From: Pedobacter planticolens
GTDB lineage: Bacteria > Bacteroidota > Bacteroidia > Sphingobacteriales > Sphingobacteriaceae
NCBI RefSeq assembly: GCF_014172375.1
Contig: NZ_WNXD01000002.1
Span: forward strand, 1 to 64,000
Direction: 5' to 3'
Length of the DNA stretch: 64,000 nt
In this document: piece after piece, positions 44,393-53,383 of the stretch
Numbering within the stretch: position 1 is the first letter of the stretch
Layout: each line of letters starts with the position of its first letter
The notes under the pieces: model-generated
Told to the model about the DNA's origin: nothing
The model's input: the letters and a program-made list of their open reading frames with translations, nothing else
Database searches by the model: none
Position numbers and translations under genes: made by a program

Positions 44393-46075
44393 ATGAAATT
44401 CAAAACATTTAGCTCCCTTTCAAATATTTATTTATTCTGTGCTATTTTGTTCTCTATATCATTTTATAGCTGCAAAAAAAGCGGTACCGAAACTCCAAAA
44501 AATACAGATACCTCTTTATCCTTTACGGTTAATGACGTCTACAATGGAACTTTAAAGTACAGTGTTTCGAATTTAAAACCCATTATAAAATTCAGCTTTA
44601 CCGAAGCTATTAATACAAGCACAACGAGCAGTGGTGTTGCATTAACAGATGCAACTGGAAATTCAATCTCTATCGCCATTACTTATCAGGATGGAAATAA
44701 AATAGTAATTATAACCCCACAAAGTGATTTAAAATCATTTTCAACTTACACACTTACTATCAATAACAATTTAAAATCTGCTGGCGGAGGAAATTTAATC
44801 AACCCTGTTAGTATAACATTAGTTTCTGGATTAGATAACACCGACAAATTCCTCCGCATTACCGATGATGAACTTTTAACCCTAGTTCAAAAACAAACCT
44901 TTAAGTATTTTTGGGATTTTGCACATCCAACAAGTGGCTTAGCACGAGAAAGGAATTCATCAGGAGATATAGTAACCACTGGTGGTTCTGGTTTTGGCAT
45001 CATGGCAATTGTAACAGGAATTAGCAGAAACTTTATTACAAGAGCCGAAGGTTTAGCCAGATTACAAAAGATTGTAGGTTTCCTCAAAAATAATGTAACC
45101 AAATACCATGGCGCTTATCCACATTGGTTAAATGGCGCAACAGGAGCAACCGTTCCTTTTAGCACAAAAGATAACGGAGCCGATTTAGTAGAAACTTCTT
45201 ACTTAATGCAAGGTTTAATTACCGCCAGACAATACTTTACAAGCACCGATGCCGCAGAAATTACTTTAAGAAGCGATATTACCACACTTTATAACGATGT
45301 AGAATGGGCTTGGTTTAGAAAAGATAATGGTAATACTTTGTATTGGCATTGGAGTCCAACTTATAATTGGGATATGAATTTACCCATAAAAGGTTGGAAT
45401 GAATGTTTAATAACTTATGTAATGGCTGCATCTTCTCCAACTTCTTCCATCCCTAAAACAGTTTATGATAATGGTTGGGCGCAAAACGGAGCTATGAAAA
45501 ATGGAAATAGTTATTATGGTATTCAACTTCCTTTAGGGCCAGCAAATGGAGGCCCATTATTTTTAGAACATTATTCCTTTTTAGGCATTAATCCTATTGG
45601 TTTAACAGATACCTATGCTAATTATGAAACTCAAACTAAGGCACATACCTTAATTAACTATAACTATTGTGTTGCCAATCCAGCAAAAAATGTGGGTTAC
45701 AGTGCCGACTGTTGGGGACTTACTGCCAGCGATATTCCAACTGGATATGCAGCCAGTTCGCCAACAAATGATTTAGGCGTAATTGCTCCTACCGCAGCCT
45801 TATCATCCTTCCCGTATACGCCAACCGAATCAATGGCAGCACTTAAATTTTTCTATTATAAACTAGGTGATAAAATTTGGAAAGAATATGGTTTTGTAGA
45901 TGCTTTTAAACTAAATGATCCTTGGTTTGCTTCCTCGACTTTAGCAATAGATCAAGGGCCAATTATTATTATGATAGAAAACCATCGTACCAAATTACTT
46001 TGGAATTTATTTATGAGTGCTCCAGAAATAAAAACAGGAATGAAAAATATAGGGCTTACTAGCCCTAACCTTTAA
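44393..46075 (+). CDS. GH144-type glucanase with N-terminal Ig-like domain
   Basis: A 560-residue lipoprotein (Cys near 27, FYSC). An Ig-like domain at about 40-155 (FSFTEAINTSTTSSGVALTD) is followed by a catalytic domain of the Pfam glycoamylase family from about 160. It has FKYFWDFAHPTSGLARERN, GADLVETSYLMQGL with acidic D264 and E267, WHWSPTYNWDMNLPIKGWNE and the end IDQGPIIIMIENHRT. The domain corresponds to GH144, known for endo-beta-1,2-glucanases; the D-x-x-E motif matches the essential acidic pair of that family. Probably outer-membrane exposed. General glucoamylase annotation is less likely. Confidence 0.85.
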   Translation: MKFKTFSSLSNIYLFCAILFSISFYSCKKSGTETPKNTDTSLSFTVNDVYNGTLKYSVSNLKPIIKFSFTEAINTSTTSSGVALTDATGNSISIAITYQDGNKIVIITPQSDLKSFSTYTLTINNNLKSAGGGNLINPVSITLVSGLDNTDKFLRITDDELLTLVQKQTFKYFWDFAHPTSGLARERNSSGDIVTTGGSGFGIMAIVTGISRNFITRAEGLARLQKIVGFLKNNVTKYHGAYPHWLNGATGATVPFSTKDNGADLVETSYLMQGLITARQYFTSTDAAEITLRSDITTLYNDVEWAWFRKDNGNTLYWHWSPTYNWDMNLPIKGWNECLITYVMAASSPTSSIPKTVYDNGWAQNGAMKNGNSYYGIQLPLGPANGGPLFLEHYSFLGINPIGLTDTYANYETQTKAHTLINYNYCVANPAKNVGYSADCWGLTASDIPTGYAASSPTNDLGVIAPTAALSSFPYTPTESMAALKFFYYKLGDKIWKEYGFVDAFKLNDPWFASSTLAIDQGPIIIMIENHRTKLLWNLFMSAPEIKTGMKNIGLTSPNL

Positions 46076-46085
46076 TCGAACAACA

Positions 46086-47414
46086 ATGAAACTTTTATAT
46101 ACACTAGCCCTACTCTTTACGTTAAGTAGCTGCACTGGTCAGCAAAGCAAATCTCCAATACAAAAAAAATTAACTGATGATCAATTACTCACGCTTGTAG
46201 AAAAACAAACCTTCAATTATTTCTGGGATGGTGCCGAACCTATTTCTGGCCTAGCAAGAGAACGTTTTCATAGCGATAATATTTATCCTGATAAAGACAA
46301 AGATGTAATTGCTACTGGAGCTTCTGGCTTTGGGGTTATGTCAATTTTGGTTGCCATCGAACGTGAATTTATTACTCGCCAACAAGGTTTTGAACGCTTG
46401 CAAAAAAGCGTAAACTTTCTACAAAAAGCAGATCGTTTTCATGGAGCTTGGTCGCATTGGATTTATCCCTCTGGAAAAGTAAAACCTTTTGGCAAGAATG
46501 ATGACGGCGGAGATTTAGTAGAAACATCATTTTTAATGCAGGGATTAATTTGCGTTCGTCAGTATTTTAAAGATGGCAACCCACAAGAAAAAGCGCTAGC
46601 CGCACAAATAGATCAATTGTGGAAAGAAGTAGATTTCGATTGGTATCGCAACGGCGGAAAAAATGTTTTGTACTGGCATTGGTCGCCAAATATTGGTTGG
46701 AAAATGAATTTCGCAGTAACAGGTTATAACGAATGTTTAATTATGTACATTATGGCAGCAGCCTCTCCTACGCACACAATTCCAGCAGAAGTTTACCATG
46801 AAGGTTGGGCTAAAAATGGCGCAATCAATACGGATTTTACCCTATATGGTCATCAGATTAAATTAGCGCATAATGGTGAAAAAAATAACGTCGGGCCATT
46901 ATTTTGGGCTCAATATTCTTATTTAGGGTTAAACCCAAAGGGATTAAAAGATCGCTATGCAGATTACTGGAAAGAAAACACAAACCACGCTTTAATTCAT
47001 TACGATTACGCCTTAGAAAACCCTAAAAAATTTAAAGGATATGGTGCAAACTCTTGGGGTTTTACAGCAAGTTATTCTGTAAACGGATATTCGGCACATA
47101 GCCCTAAAAATGATGTAGGTGTAATTTCTCCAACCGCTGCTTTAGCTTCCTATCCATATACACCAAAAGAATCGCTAAAAATGATGAGGCATTTATACGA
47201 AGATTTAGGAGGTCACGTTTGGGGAGAGTACGGATTTTACGATGCCTATAGCGAAACCGCAAATTGGTATCCTAAAAGATATTTAGGTATAGATCAAGGA
47301 CCAATCGTAGTGATGATAGAAAACGGAAGAACGGGTTTACTATGGAACTTATTTATGAGTGCACCAGAAGTTCAAAAAGGCTTAGATAAACTTGGCTTTA
47401 CCTACAAAAAATAA
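46086..47414 (+). CDS. GH144-type glucanase, single-domain
   Basis: A 442-residue lipoprotein (lipobox ending at C16, LSSC). It contains only the catalytic domain: FNYFWDGAEPISGLARERF, GGDLVETSFLMQGL with D143 and E146, YWHWSPNIGWKMNFAVTGYN and GIDQGPIVVMIENGRTGLLW. It is a paralogue of the preceding gene with the Ig-like domain missing. Two such genes in tandem suggest one enzyme acts outside and the other on shorter fragments in the periplasm. 10-base gap to the previous gene. Confidence 0.87.
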   Translation: MKLLYTLALLFTLSSCTGQQSKSPIQKKLTDDQLLTLVEKQTFNYFWDGAEPISGLARERFHSDNIYPDKDKDVIATGASGFGVMSILVAIEREFITRQQGFERLQKSVNFLQKADRFHGAWSHWIYPSGKVKPFGKNDDGGDLVETSFLMQGLICVRQYFKDGNPQEKALAAQIDQLWKEVDFDWYRNGGKNVLYWHWSPNIGWKMNFAVTGYNECLIMYIMAAASPTHTIPAEVYHEGWAKNGAINTDFTLYGHQIKLAHNGEKNNVGPLFWAQYSYLGLNPKGLKDRYADYWKENTNHALIHYDYALENPKKFKGYGANSWGFTASYSVNGYSAHSPKNDVGVISPTAALASYPYTPKESLKMMRHLYEDLGGHVWGEYGFYDAYSETANWYPKRYLGIDQGPIVVMIENGRTGLLWNLFMSAPEVQKGLDKLGFTYKK

Positions 47415-47440
47415 AATCGAATAACACAAATACACACACC

Positions 47441-49738
47441 ATGAAAAAAATCAGTTGCCTATTTCTATTAGCCGCTCTACTATCAAATTCTATTTTCGCT
47501 CAGCAAAAGAAAACTGTAAATCTTGCACAGCAGAAAATGGATACATTCATTAACTCCTTACTATCTAAAATGACTGTTGATGAAAAAATTGGTCAGTTAA
47601 ATTTGGTTACAGGTGGAGAAGCAACAACAGGCGCTACGGTAAGTACAGATGTAGAAGCTAAAATTGCAAAAGGTAATGTTGGCGGAATTTTCAGCATGAC
47701 AACTCCTGAGAAAATTCGCAGGACACAAGAAATTGCTATGAAAAGTCGTCTAAAAATTCCGTTAATTTTTGGACAAGATGTAATTCATGGTTATAAAACT
47801 ACATTTCCAATTCCTTTAGCTTTAGCTGCCAGTTGGGATTTACTCTTAATAGAAAAAACTGCTCGTGTAGCTGCTATCGAAGCCAGTGCCGATGGTTTAA
47901 ACTGGACATTTTCGCCTATGGTAGATATTGCTCGTGATGCTCGTTGGGGAAGAATTGCAGAAGGAAGCGGAGAAGATACCTATCTCGGTTCGCAAATTGC
48001 CAAAGTAATGGTTAGAGGTTACCAAGAGAATGATTTGTCTAAAAACAACACCTTAATGGCATGCGTAAAACACTTTGCATTATATGGCGCTGCCGAAGCT
48101 GGGCGAGATTACAACACTACCGATATGAGTTTAGATAGAATGTACAACGAATATCTCCCTCCATATAAAGCTGCGCTTGATGCTGGCGCTGGTAGTATTA
48201 TGGTCTCTTTTAATGATATTAATGGAGTACCAGCAACCGCCAACAAATGGTTATTAACTGATGTTTTGCGCAAACAATGGGGCTTTAAAGGTTTTGTAGC
48301 TTCAGATTATACTGGTGTTGTAGAATTGGTTAATCATGGTTTGGGCGATTTAAAAACGGTTTCTGCCTTGTCCTTAAAAGCGGGTACAGATATGGATATG
48401 GTGAGCGAAGGCTATCTCCTAACCTTAAAACAATCGTTAAAAGAAGGCAAAGTGACTATTGTTCAAATAAATAATGCCTGTCGCTTAATTTTAGAAGCGA
48501 AATACAAATTAGGTTTGTTCGAAGATCCTTTTAGATATTGCAGTGAAGAACGTGCTAAAACTGAAATATTAACACCTGCCAATATTCAATTTGCTAGAGA
48601 AGCCGCGACTAAAACTTTTGTATTATTAAAAAACGATAATCAGACTTTACCCCTAAAAAGAACTGGTACCATTGCTGTAATTGGCCCGTTGGCAAATACC
48701 AGTACAAATATGCCAGGCACTTGGAGTGTAAATGCAGATTTAGCCAAAGCTCCAACTTTGTTGCAAGGTTTAACAGAAGTTGCAGGTAAAGATGTTAAAA
48801 TTCTTCATGCTTTAGGATCTAACTTAATTGCCGATGCAAATCAGCAAACTTGGGCAACCGCACACGGTAGAGATATTCCGAGAGACAACCGACCTGAAGA
48901 AGAAATAATTGCCGAAGCAGTAAAAACGGCTAGCAAAGCTGATGTTGTAGTAGCCGCCTTAGGTGAAGCTTCCGAAATGAGTGGTGAAAGCTCTAGTCGT
49001 ACAGATATTGGAATACCCGAAACACAGAAAAAGTTGTTAGCTGCTTTATTAAAAACTGGCAAACCTGTTGTATTGGTTTTATTTGCAGGTCGGCCAATGA
49101 CGTTGAAGTGGGAAAGCGAAAACGTTCCTGCAATTTTAAATGTTTGGTTTGGTGGTATCGAAGCAACAAGAGCCATAGGTGATGTTTTATTTGGCGATGT
49201 AAATCCTTCAGGAAAACTAACCGTTACTTTCCCTCAAAATATCGGGCAAGTTCCACTGTATTACAGTCATAAAAATACTGGCCGACCACTAGGAGATAAA
49301 CCTTGGTTTACTCGTTTCCAATCTAATTATTTAGATGTAAGCAATGAACCTTTATATCCTTTTGGTTTTGGCTTAAGCTATACTACATTCGATTATAGCA
49401 ACTTTAAATTAAGTAGCAACACGTTAAAACCAGGTCAGAAATTAATAGCTAACGTTACCCTAACCAATACAGGTAAAGTAGCTGGCGAGGAAATTGTTCA
49501 ATTGTACACAAGAGATTTAGTAGGCACAAGTACCAGACCAGTTAAAGAACTAAAAGGATTTCAAAAAATTAAATTACAGCCTGGAGAAAGCAAAGTAGTT
49601 ACCTTTAGTTTAACTGAAGAAGATTTAAAATTCTTTAACAGTGACCTAAAATTCGTAGCCGAATCCGGCGATTTCAAAGTATTTGTAGGTCCAAATGTGA
49701 GAGATGTAAAAGAAGCCGATTTTAAATTAGTTAAGTAA
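47441..49738 (+). CDS. bglX: GH3 beta-glucosidase (BglX-like)
   Basis: A 765-residue periplasmic enzyme (signal peptide 1-20, FAQQKK). The N-terminal TIM barrel (30-360) has the nucleophile D289 in FVASDYTGV and KHFALYGAAEAGRDYN. The second domain carries an acid/base candidate in GEASEMSGESSSR near 516, and a C-terminal fibronectin III-like domain covers about 660-745. It cleaves beta-glucosides from the non-reducing end. In this context it should split sophoro-oligosaccharides to glucose; other beta-linkages cannot be excluded. Confidence 0.93.
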   Translation: MKKISCLFLLAALLSNSIFAQQKKTVNLAQQKMDTFINSLLSKMTVDEKIGQLNLVTGGEATTGATVSTDVEAKIAKGNVGGIFSMTTPEKIRRTQEIAMKSRLKIPLIFGQDVIHGYKTTFPIPLALAASWDLLLIEKTARVAAIEASADGLNWTFSPMVDIARDARWGRIAEGSGEDTYLGSQIAKVMVRGYQENDLSKNNTLMACVKHFALYGAAEAGRDYNTTDMSLDRMYNEYLPPYKAALDAGAGSIMVSFNDINGVPATANKWLLTDVLRKQWGFKGFVASDYTGVVELVNHGLGDLKTVSALSLKAGTDMDMVSEGYLLTLKQSLKEGKVTIVQINNACRLILEAKYKLGLFEDPFRYCSEERAKTEILTPANIQFAREAATKTFVLLKNDNQTLPLKRTGTIAVIGPLANTSTNMPGTWSVNADLAKAPTLLQGLTEVAGKDVKILHALGSNLIADANQQTWATAHGRDIPRDNRPEEEIIAEAVKTASKADVVVAALGEASEMSGESSSRTDIGIPETQKKLLAALLKTGKPVVLVLFAGRPMTLKWESENVPAILNVWFGGIEATRAIGDVLFGDVNPSGKLTVTFPQNIGQVPLYYSHKNTGRPLGDKPWFTRFQSNYLDVSNEPLYPFGFGLSYTTFDYSNFKLSSNTLKPGQKLIANVTLTNTGKVAGEEIVQLYTRDLVGTSTRPVKELKGFQKIKLQPGESKVVTFSLTEEDLKFFNSDLKFVAESGDFKVFVGPNVRDVKEADFKLVK

Positions 49739-49746
49739 ATAATCTT

Positions 49747-49908
49747 GTCATTCAGAGCGCAGCGAAGGATCCCTAGGTCGAATTACAAGTTATAGTGTTC
49801 ATGTTTGGAAAGATTGCTTCGTAAACTCGCAATGACGGGGAGTTTATTTAGCATTTAACTAAGAGATTCTTCGCTGCGCTCTGAATGACAAAGAACACTC
49901 TGAATGAC
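49747..49908. repeat. Long inverted-repeat element after the PUL
   Basis: GTCATTCAGAGCGCAGCGAA and five more bases (49747-49771) pair with 49865-49889, differing at one position. The interior holds AGATTGCTTCG and CTCGCAATGACG, and an extra half arm CTCTGAATGAC follows at 49898-49908. It is a typical Bacteroidota dispersed element and could form a long hairpin that ends the bglX transcript. Confidence 0.8.
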
Positions 49909-49935
49909 AACACCTGAATAACAAAAATTATCAAC

Positions 49936-50712
49936 ATGAAAAAGACCATTCTATTCCTACTACTCCTATTTACCATCTCGACAGGTTTTGCTCAAGATTT
50001 ATCCAAGTACAAAAAAGAAAATTTCATTCAAGGTACTGATACCTTAAAGTATAGAATTTTATACCCTGAAAACTTTGATGCTACAAAAAAATACCCAGTT
50101 GTTTTCTTCTTACATGGCAGCGGCGAAAGGGGTAATGACAATGAAAAACAATTAACACACGGCGGCAAACTATTTCTAACAGATAATTTCAGGGAAACCT
50201 ACCCCACTATCGTAATTTTCCCTCAATGCGCAGAAGATAACTATTGGTCTAATGTAGAAATTGAAGAAGTAAGTGGTAAACGTTTTTTCACTTTTCAAAA
50301 AGGTGGTGAGCCTACAAAGCCGATGGCACTTTTATTAAAGTTAACAGATCAATTCGTAAACCAATCTTTTGTTAACAAGAGCAAAGTTTATGTAGGTGGT
50401 TTATCTATGGGTGGTATGGGAACATTCGAAATCCTAAGACGAAGAACCAAAACCTTTGCCGCAGCATTTGCTATTTGCGGTGGCGATAACATTCAAAATG
50501 TAAAAAAATATCAGCACGTTCCACTATGGATTTTTCATGGAAGATTAGACGATGTTGTTGCCCCTCAATTCTCCTTTAACATATATAGAGAATTAAAAAA
50601 ACTGGGCCACGAACCCAAGTTTACCATCTATCCAAAAGCCAATCATAACAGTTGGGATTCTGCTTTTGCAGAACCTAATCTGTTGCCTTGGTTGTTTAGT
50701 AATCAAAAGTAA
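49936..50712 (+). CDS. Secreted alpha/beta hydrolase (esterase/phospholipase-like)
   Basis: A 258-residue exported hydrolase (signal peptide 1-20, GFAQD). FFLHGSGERGNDNEKQL near 52-68 forms the oxyanion part, GGLSMGGMGTFEILRR near 153 holds the Ser nucleophile, HGRLDDVV near 210 the Asp and ANHNSWDSAF near 237 the His. It resembles the dienelactone-hydrolase/LpqC-type esterases. Whether it belongs to the PUL is unclear because a repeat element and about 200 bases separate them; beta-1,2-glucans can carry ester substituents (succinyl), so a helper role is conceivable. Confidence 0.8.
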   Translation: MKKTILFLLLLFTISTGFAQDLSKYKKENFIQGTDTLKYRILYPENFDATKKYPVVFFLHGSGERGNDNEKQLTHGGKLFLTDNFRETYPTIVIFPQCAEDNYWSNVEIEEVSGKRFFTFQKGGEPTKPMALLLKLTDQFVNQSFVNKSKVYVGGLSMGGMGTFEILRRRTKTFAAAFAICGGDNIQNVKKYQHVPLWIFHGRLDDVVAPQFSFNIYRELKKLGHEPKFTIYPKANHNSWDSAFAEPNLLPWLFSNQK

Positions 50713-50756
50713 AAAAGAAAGCCCCCCTAGATAATCTAGGTGGGCTTTCTTTTTTA
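50711..50756. terminator. Strong bidirectional terminator
   Basis: 50711-50731 pairs with 50735-50755 (21 positions, one mismatch, 3-base loop), with A tract before and T tract after. It separates the esterase gene from convergent yebC. Confidence 0.92.
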
Positions 50757-50769
50757 TTAGAGAGAAATA

Positions 50770-51498
50770 TTACTCTGCCATATTATGATAAACAGCTTGC
50801 ACATCATCGTCTTCTTCTAATTTATCTATCAGTTTTAAAACATCTAAAGCCTGTTCTTCAGAAACTGGATGATGAGATAAAGCGATACGCTCTAGCTTTG
50901 AGCTTTTCAACTCAATACCTTTTTCTTCTAAAGCCTTTTGTAAAGGACCAAAGTTTTCAAAAGCACCTTGAGCTACTGCAATATCGTTTCCTTCTTCGTC
51001 AGATTCTACATACAATTCTTCCAACCCAGCATCAATTAATTCGAATTCTAGTTCCTCTAAATCCAAGTTTTCTGCAGGGGCGAACCTAAAAATAGACTTA
51101 CGATTAAACACAAAATCTAACGAACCAGTTTTACCCAAAGTACCGTTAGTTTTATTAAAATAACTGCGCACATTTGCTACCGTACGGTTAGTGTTATCTG
51201 TTGCAGTTTCAATTAGTACAGCAACGCCATGCGGGGCATAACCTTCGTACACAATTTCTTCGTAGTTGGCCATCGATTTATCTGAAGCACGTTTAATTGC
51301 AGCTTCAACCCTATCTTTTGGCATATTTACAGCCTTCGCATTTTGCATGGCAGTACGCAAACGAGAGTTAGTTTCTGGGTGAGGCCCAGCATCCTTAACT
51401 GCCATTACAATATCTTTACCAATACGCGTAAACTGCACAGCCATTTTGGCCCAACGCTTAAATTTTCTTTCTTTTCTAAATTCGAATGCTCTTCCCAT
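50770..51498 (-). CDS. yebC: YebC/PmpR family protein
   Basis: A 242-residue protein of the TACO1/YebC family. The start MGRAFEFRKERKFKRWAKMA is the Bacteroidota version of the usual AGHSKWANIK. The second domain has GYAPHGVAVLIETATDNTNR, and a third acidic part closes it. Members have been described both as DNA-binding regulators and as ribosome-associated factors aiding translation of difficult sequences. The gene stands alone upstream of microrepeats. Confidence 0.93.
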   Translation of the reverse strand: MGRAFEFRKERKFKRWAKMAVQFTRIGKDIVMAVKDAGPHPETNSRLRTAMQNAKAVNMPKDRVEAAIKRASDKSMANYEEIVYEGYAPHGVAVLIETATDNTNRTVANVRSYFNKTNGTLGKTGSLDFVFNRKSIFRFAPAENLDLEELEFELIDAGLEELYVESDEEGNDIAVAQGAFENFGPLQKALEEKGIELKSSKLERIALSHHPVSEEQALDVLKLIDKLEEDDDVQAVYHNMAE

Positions 51499-51503
51499 AT
51501 AAT

Positions 51504-51570
51504 TAGTATTGAGTATTGAGATATGAGATATGAGACCTTACGCCCTCTACCTTCCAGCCCTCTACCTTTA
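51504..51570. repeat. Short tandem microrepeats
   Basis: AGTATTG twice, GAGATAT twice, then CTCTACCTT-type units twice, in the spacer upstream of yebC. The last unit is the reverse complement of the AAGGTAGA unit at 25111-25150. Confidence 0.55.
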
Positions 51571-51582
51571 TTTATTCCTTAA

Positions 51583-52530
51583 TTAGCTTTTCTTCAAGTT
51601 AACAAGCATATCTTCCGTCATTCTTGCTAAATCGAACTCTGGTTTCCATGCCCAATCTTTTCTAGCGAAATTATCATCGATAGATTTTGGCCAGCTATTC
51701 GCTATTTCTTGACGAGGATCGTTTTCTGTGTATGATAATTTAAAATCTGGCATGTGCTTACGTATTTCGGCAGCTAATACTTCTGGCGTAAAGTGAACTC
51801 CTCCAAAATTATAGCTTGAACGAATAGAAATCTGATCTGCTGGTGCATCCATTAATTCGATGGTGCCACGAATAGCATCGTCCATATACATCATTGGCAA
51901 TTCTGTTGTTGCCGATAAAAACGAAGCATAACTTCCTTTCTTTAATGCTTCATGGAAAATGTGAATGGCGTAATCTGTAGTTCCTCCACCAGGTGCAGCT
52001 TTCCAGCTAATTAAACCTGGGTAACGGATACTTCTTACATCTAAATTGTATTTCTGATTGTAATATTCGCACCAACGCTCGCCAGCTAGTTTACTAATTC
52101 CGTAAACCGTGTTGGGATCCATTGTACAATATTGTGGTGTAGCATCTTTAGGAGAATTTGGCCCAAATACTGCGATAGAGCTTGGCCAATAAACTTTAGC
52201 AGTTTTAAATATCAAGGCTAAGTCTAATACATTTAATAAACCATTCATGTTCAAGTCCCAAGCTAGCTTTGGGTTTTGTTCGCCAGTGGCGGATAATAAA
52301 GCGGCTAATAAATATACTTGTGTAGGCTTATACTTCTGAAAAATATCTTTAAGTATTTCCTTATCCAAAACGTTTACAAACTCAAACGGCCCAGCATTTT
52401 TAGTTTCATAATCTGGTCTGCGAATATCACAAGCAACCACATTATCATTGCCGTATCCTTTGCGTAAAGCGGTAACTAATTCGGTGCCAATTTGCCCGTT
52501 AGAACCTAGTACTAATATTTTCTCATTCAT
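51583..52530 (-). CDS. tdh: SDR-type L-threonine 3-dehydrogenase
   Basis: A 315-residue extended SDR enzyme. The NAD motif GSNGQIGTEL lies at residues 8-17. VYWPSSIAVFGP gives the catalytic Ser, and NTVYGISKLAGERWCEYY the Tyr-Lys pair. GGGTTDYAIHIFHEALKKG and LPMMYMDDAIRGTIELM are hallmarks of the short-chain threonine dehydrogenases known from psychrophilic Flavobacterium, distinct from the zinc-dependent E. coli type. It makes 2-amino-3-ketobutyrate, the substrate of Kbl (30357-31544). A generic epimerase function is less likely. Confidence 0.87.
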   Translation of the reverse strand: MNEKILVLGSNGQIGTELVTALRKGYGNDNVVACDIRRPDYETKNAGPFEFVNVLDKEILKDIFQKYKPTQVYLLAALLSATGEQNPKLAWDLNMNGLLNVLDLALIFKTAKVYWPSSIAVFGPNSPKDATPQYCTMDPNTVYGISKLAGERWCEYYNQKYNLDVRSIRYPGLISWKAAPGGGTTDYAIHIFHEALKKGSYASFLSATTELPMMYMDDAIRGTIELMDAPADQISIRSSYNFGGVHFTPEVLAAEIRKHMPDFKLSYTENDPRQEIANSWPKSIDDNFARKDWAWKPEFDLARMTEDMLVNLKKS

Positions 52531-52719
52531 ACGGTAGCAAAGGTAAAAAAATGCTGCAAACTAGGTAAAAAATATGCGCCACTTAAAAATAATAATTCGA
52601 TTTTTTGTTGAGCAATTTGTTAGTGTATAGTTCAAACTAATGAAGTTCTTTTATCGGGTATATTCAAAAACATCAATAAAATAATTTATTACATTTACGT
52701 AATATTCCTGTAACTAAAT

Positions 52720-53286
52720 ATGACCTCTATCGAACCCGAACAATCTAGTGAATTAGTATTGCGTTTAAAATCGGGAGATGTTTTGGCTTATGAAATCATT
52801 TATAATGTTTTTGTTAAGGAATTACTTGCAACAGCTTATAAAAAAACTGGCGACCGTGTTTTAGCGGAGGAATTGGTTCAAAATATCTTTATTTCTATTT
52901 GGGAGAAAAGAGAAAGCTTAGTTATTATAAATTTAAGAGCTTATTTATTTGGCTCCTTAAAATTGAGCGTAATTAATCACATTCGTTCTCTTGTTATCGA
53001 AAACAAATACAAAGAATATAAGCAGGTAAGTTTTCAGGAAGATTATCAAGACACTTCGAACTTGGTAGATTTGCAAGATTTATCAGGCCTGATTGAAGAA
53101 GGGCTTAATTCTCTTCCAACAAAAACTCAAGAAGTGTTTCGATTAAGTAGATATGGTAATCAATCTACAAAAGATATTTCATCAAAATTAAAAATTTCTG
53201 AGAAGGCGGTAGAGTATCATATTACACGTTCACTAAAACGTCTTAAGCAATATCTTAAAAAATTCTATATTTTTTTATACCTGTAA
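52720..53286 (+). CDS. ECF-type RNA polymerase sigma factor (FecI-like)
   Basis: A 188-residue sigma-70 family factor. Region 2 covers about 25-95 (AYEIIYNVFVKELLATAYKK; VLAEELVQNIFISIWEKRES) and region 4 about 125-180 (SLPTKTQEVFRLSRYGNQST; KISEKAVEYHITRSLKRLK). Regions 1 and 3 are absent. It should direct transcription of the neighbouring TonB receptor and perhaps the sugar-oxidation genes, and be held by the FecR-like protein that follows. A short inverted repeat (ATTAC at 52688, GTAAT at 52699) lies just upstream. Confidence 0.93.
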   Translation: MTSIEPEQSSELVLRLKSGDVLAYEIIYNVFVKELLATAYKKTGDRVLAEELVQNIFISIWEKRESLVIINLRAYLFGSLKLSVINHIRSLVIENKYKEYKQVSFQEDYQDTSNLVDLQDLSGLIEEGLNSLPTKTQEVFRLSRYGNQSTKDISSKLKISEKAVEYHITRSLKRLKQYLKKFYIFLYL

Positions 53287-53383
53287 TACAGCTACTTACA
53301 TTAAAATTAAACATAAGTTTAGTTTAGGTTTAGGGTTACGCCCTTATTAAGTTACTTGTAGTTAATAACCCAAATATTTCTTT

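Noticed and set aside
44393..47414. Glucoamylase acting on starch
   Set aside because: The Pfam name of this domain is misleading. The acidic D-x-x-E motif and the GH3 partner fit GH144 beta-1,2-glucanases better than alpha-glucan enzymes, and no starch-type GH13 or GH97 gene is present.
53287..53383. Spacer between sigma and FecR-like genes with GTTTAG-type wording
   Set aside because: Short direct similarities only; no stable hairpin or promoter match.
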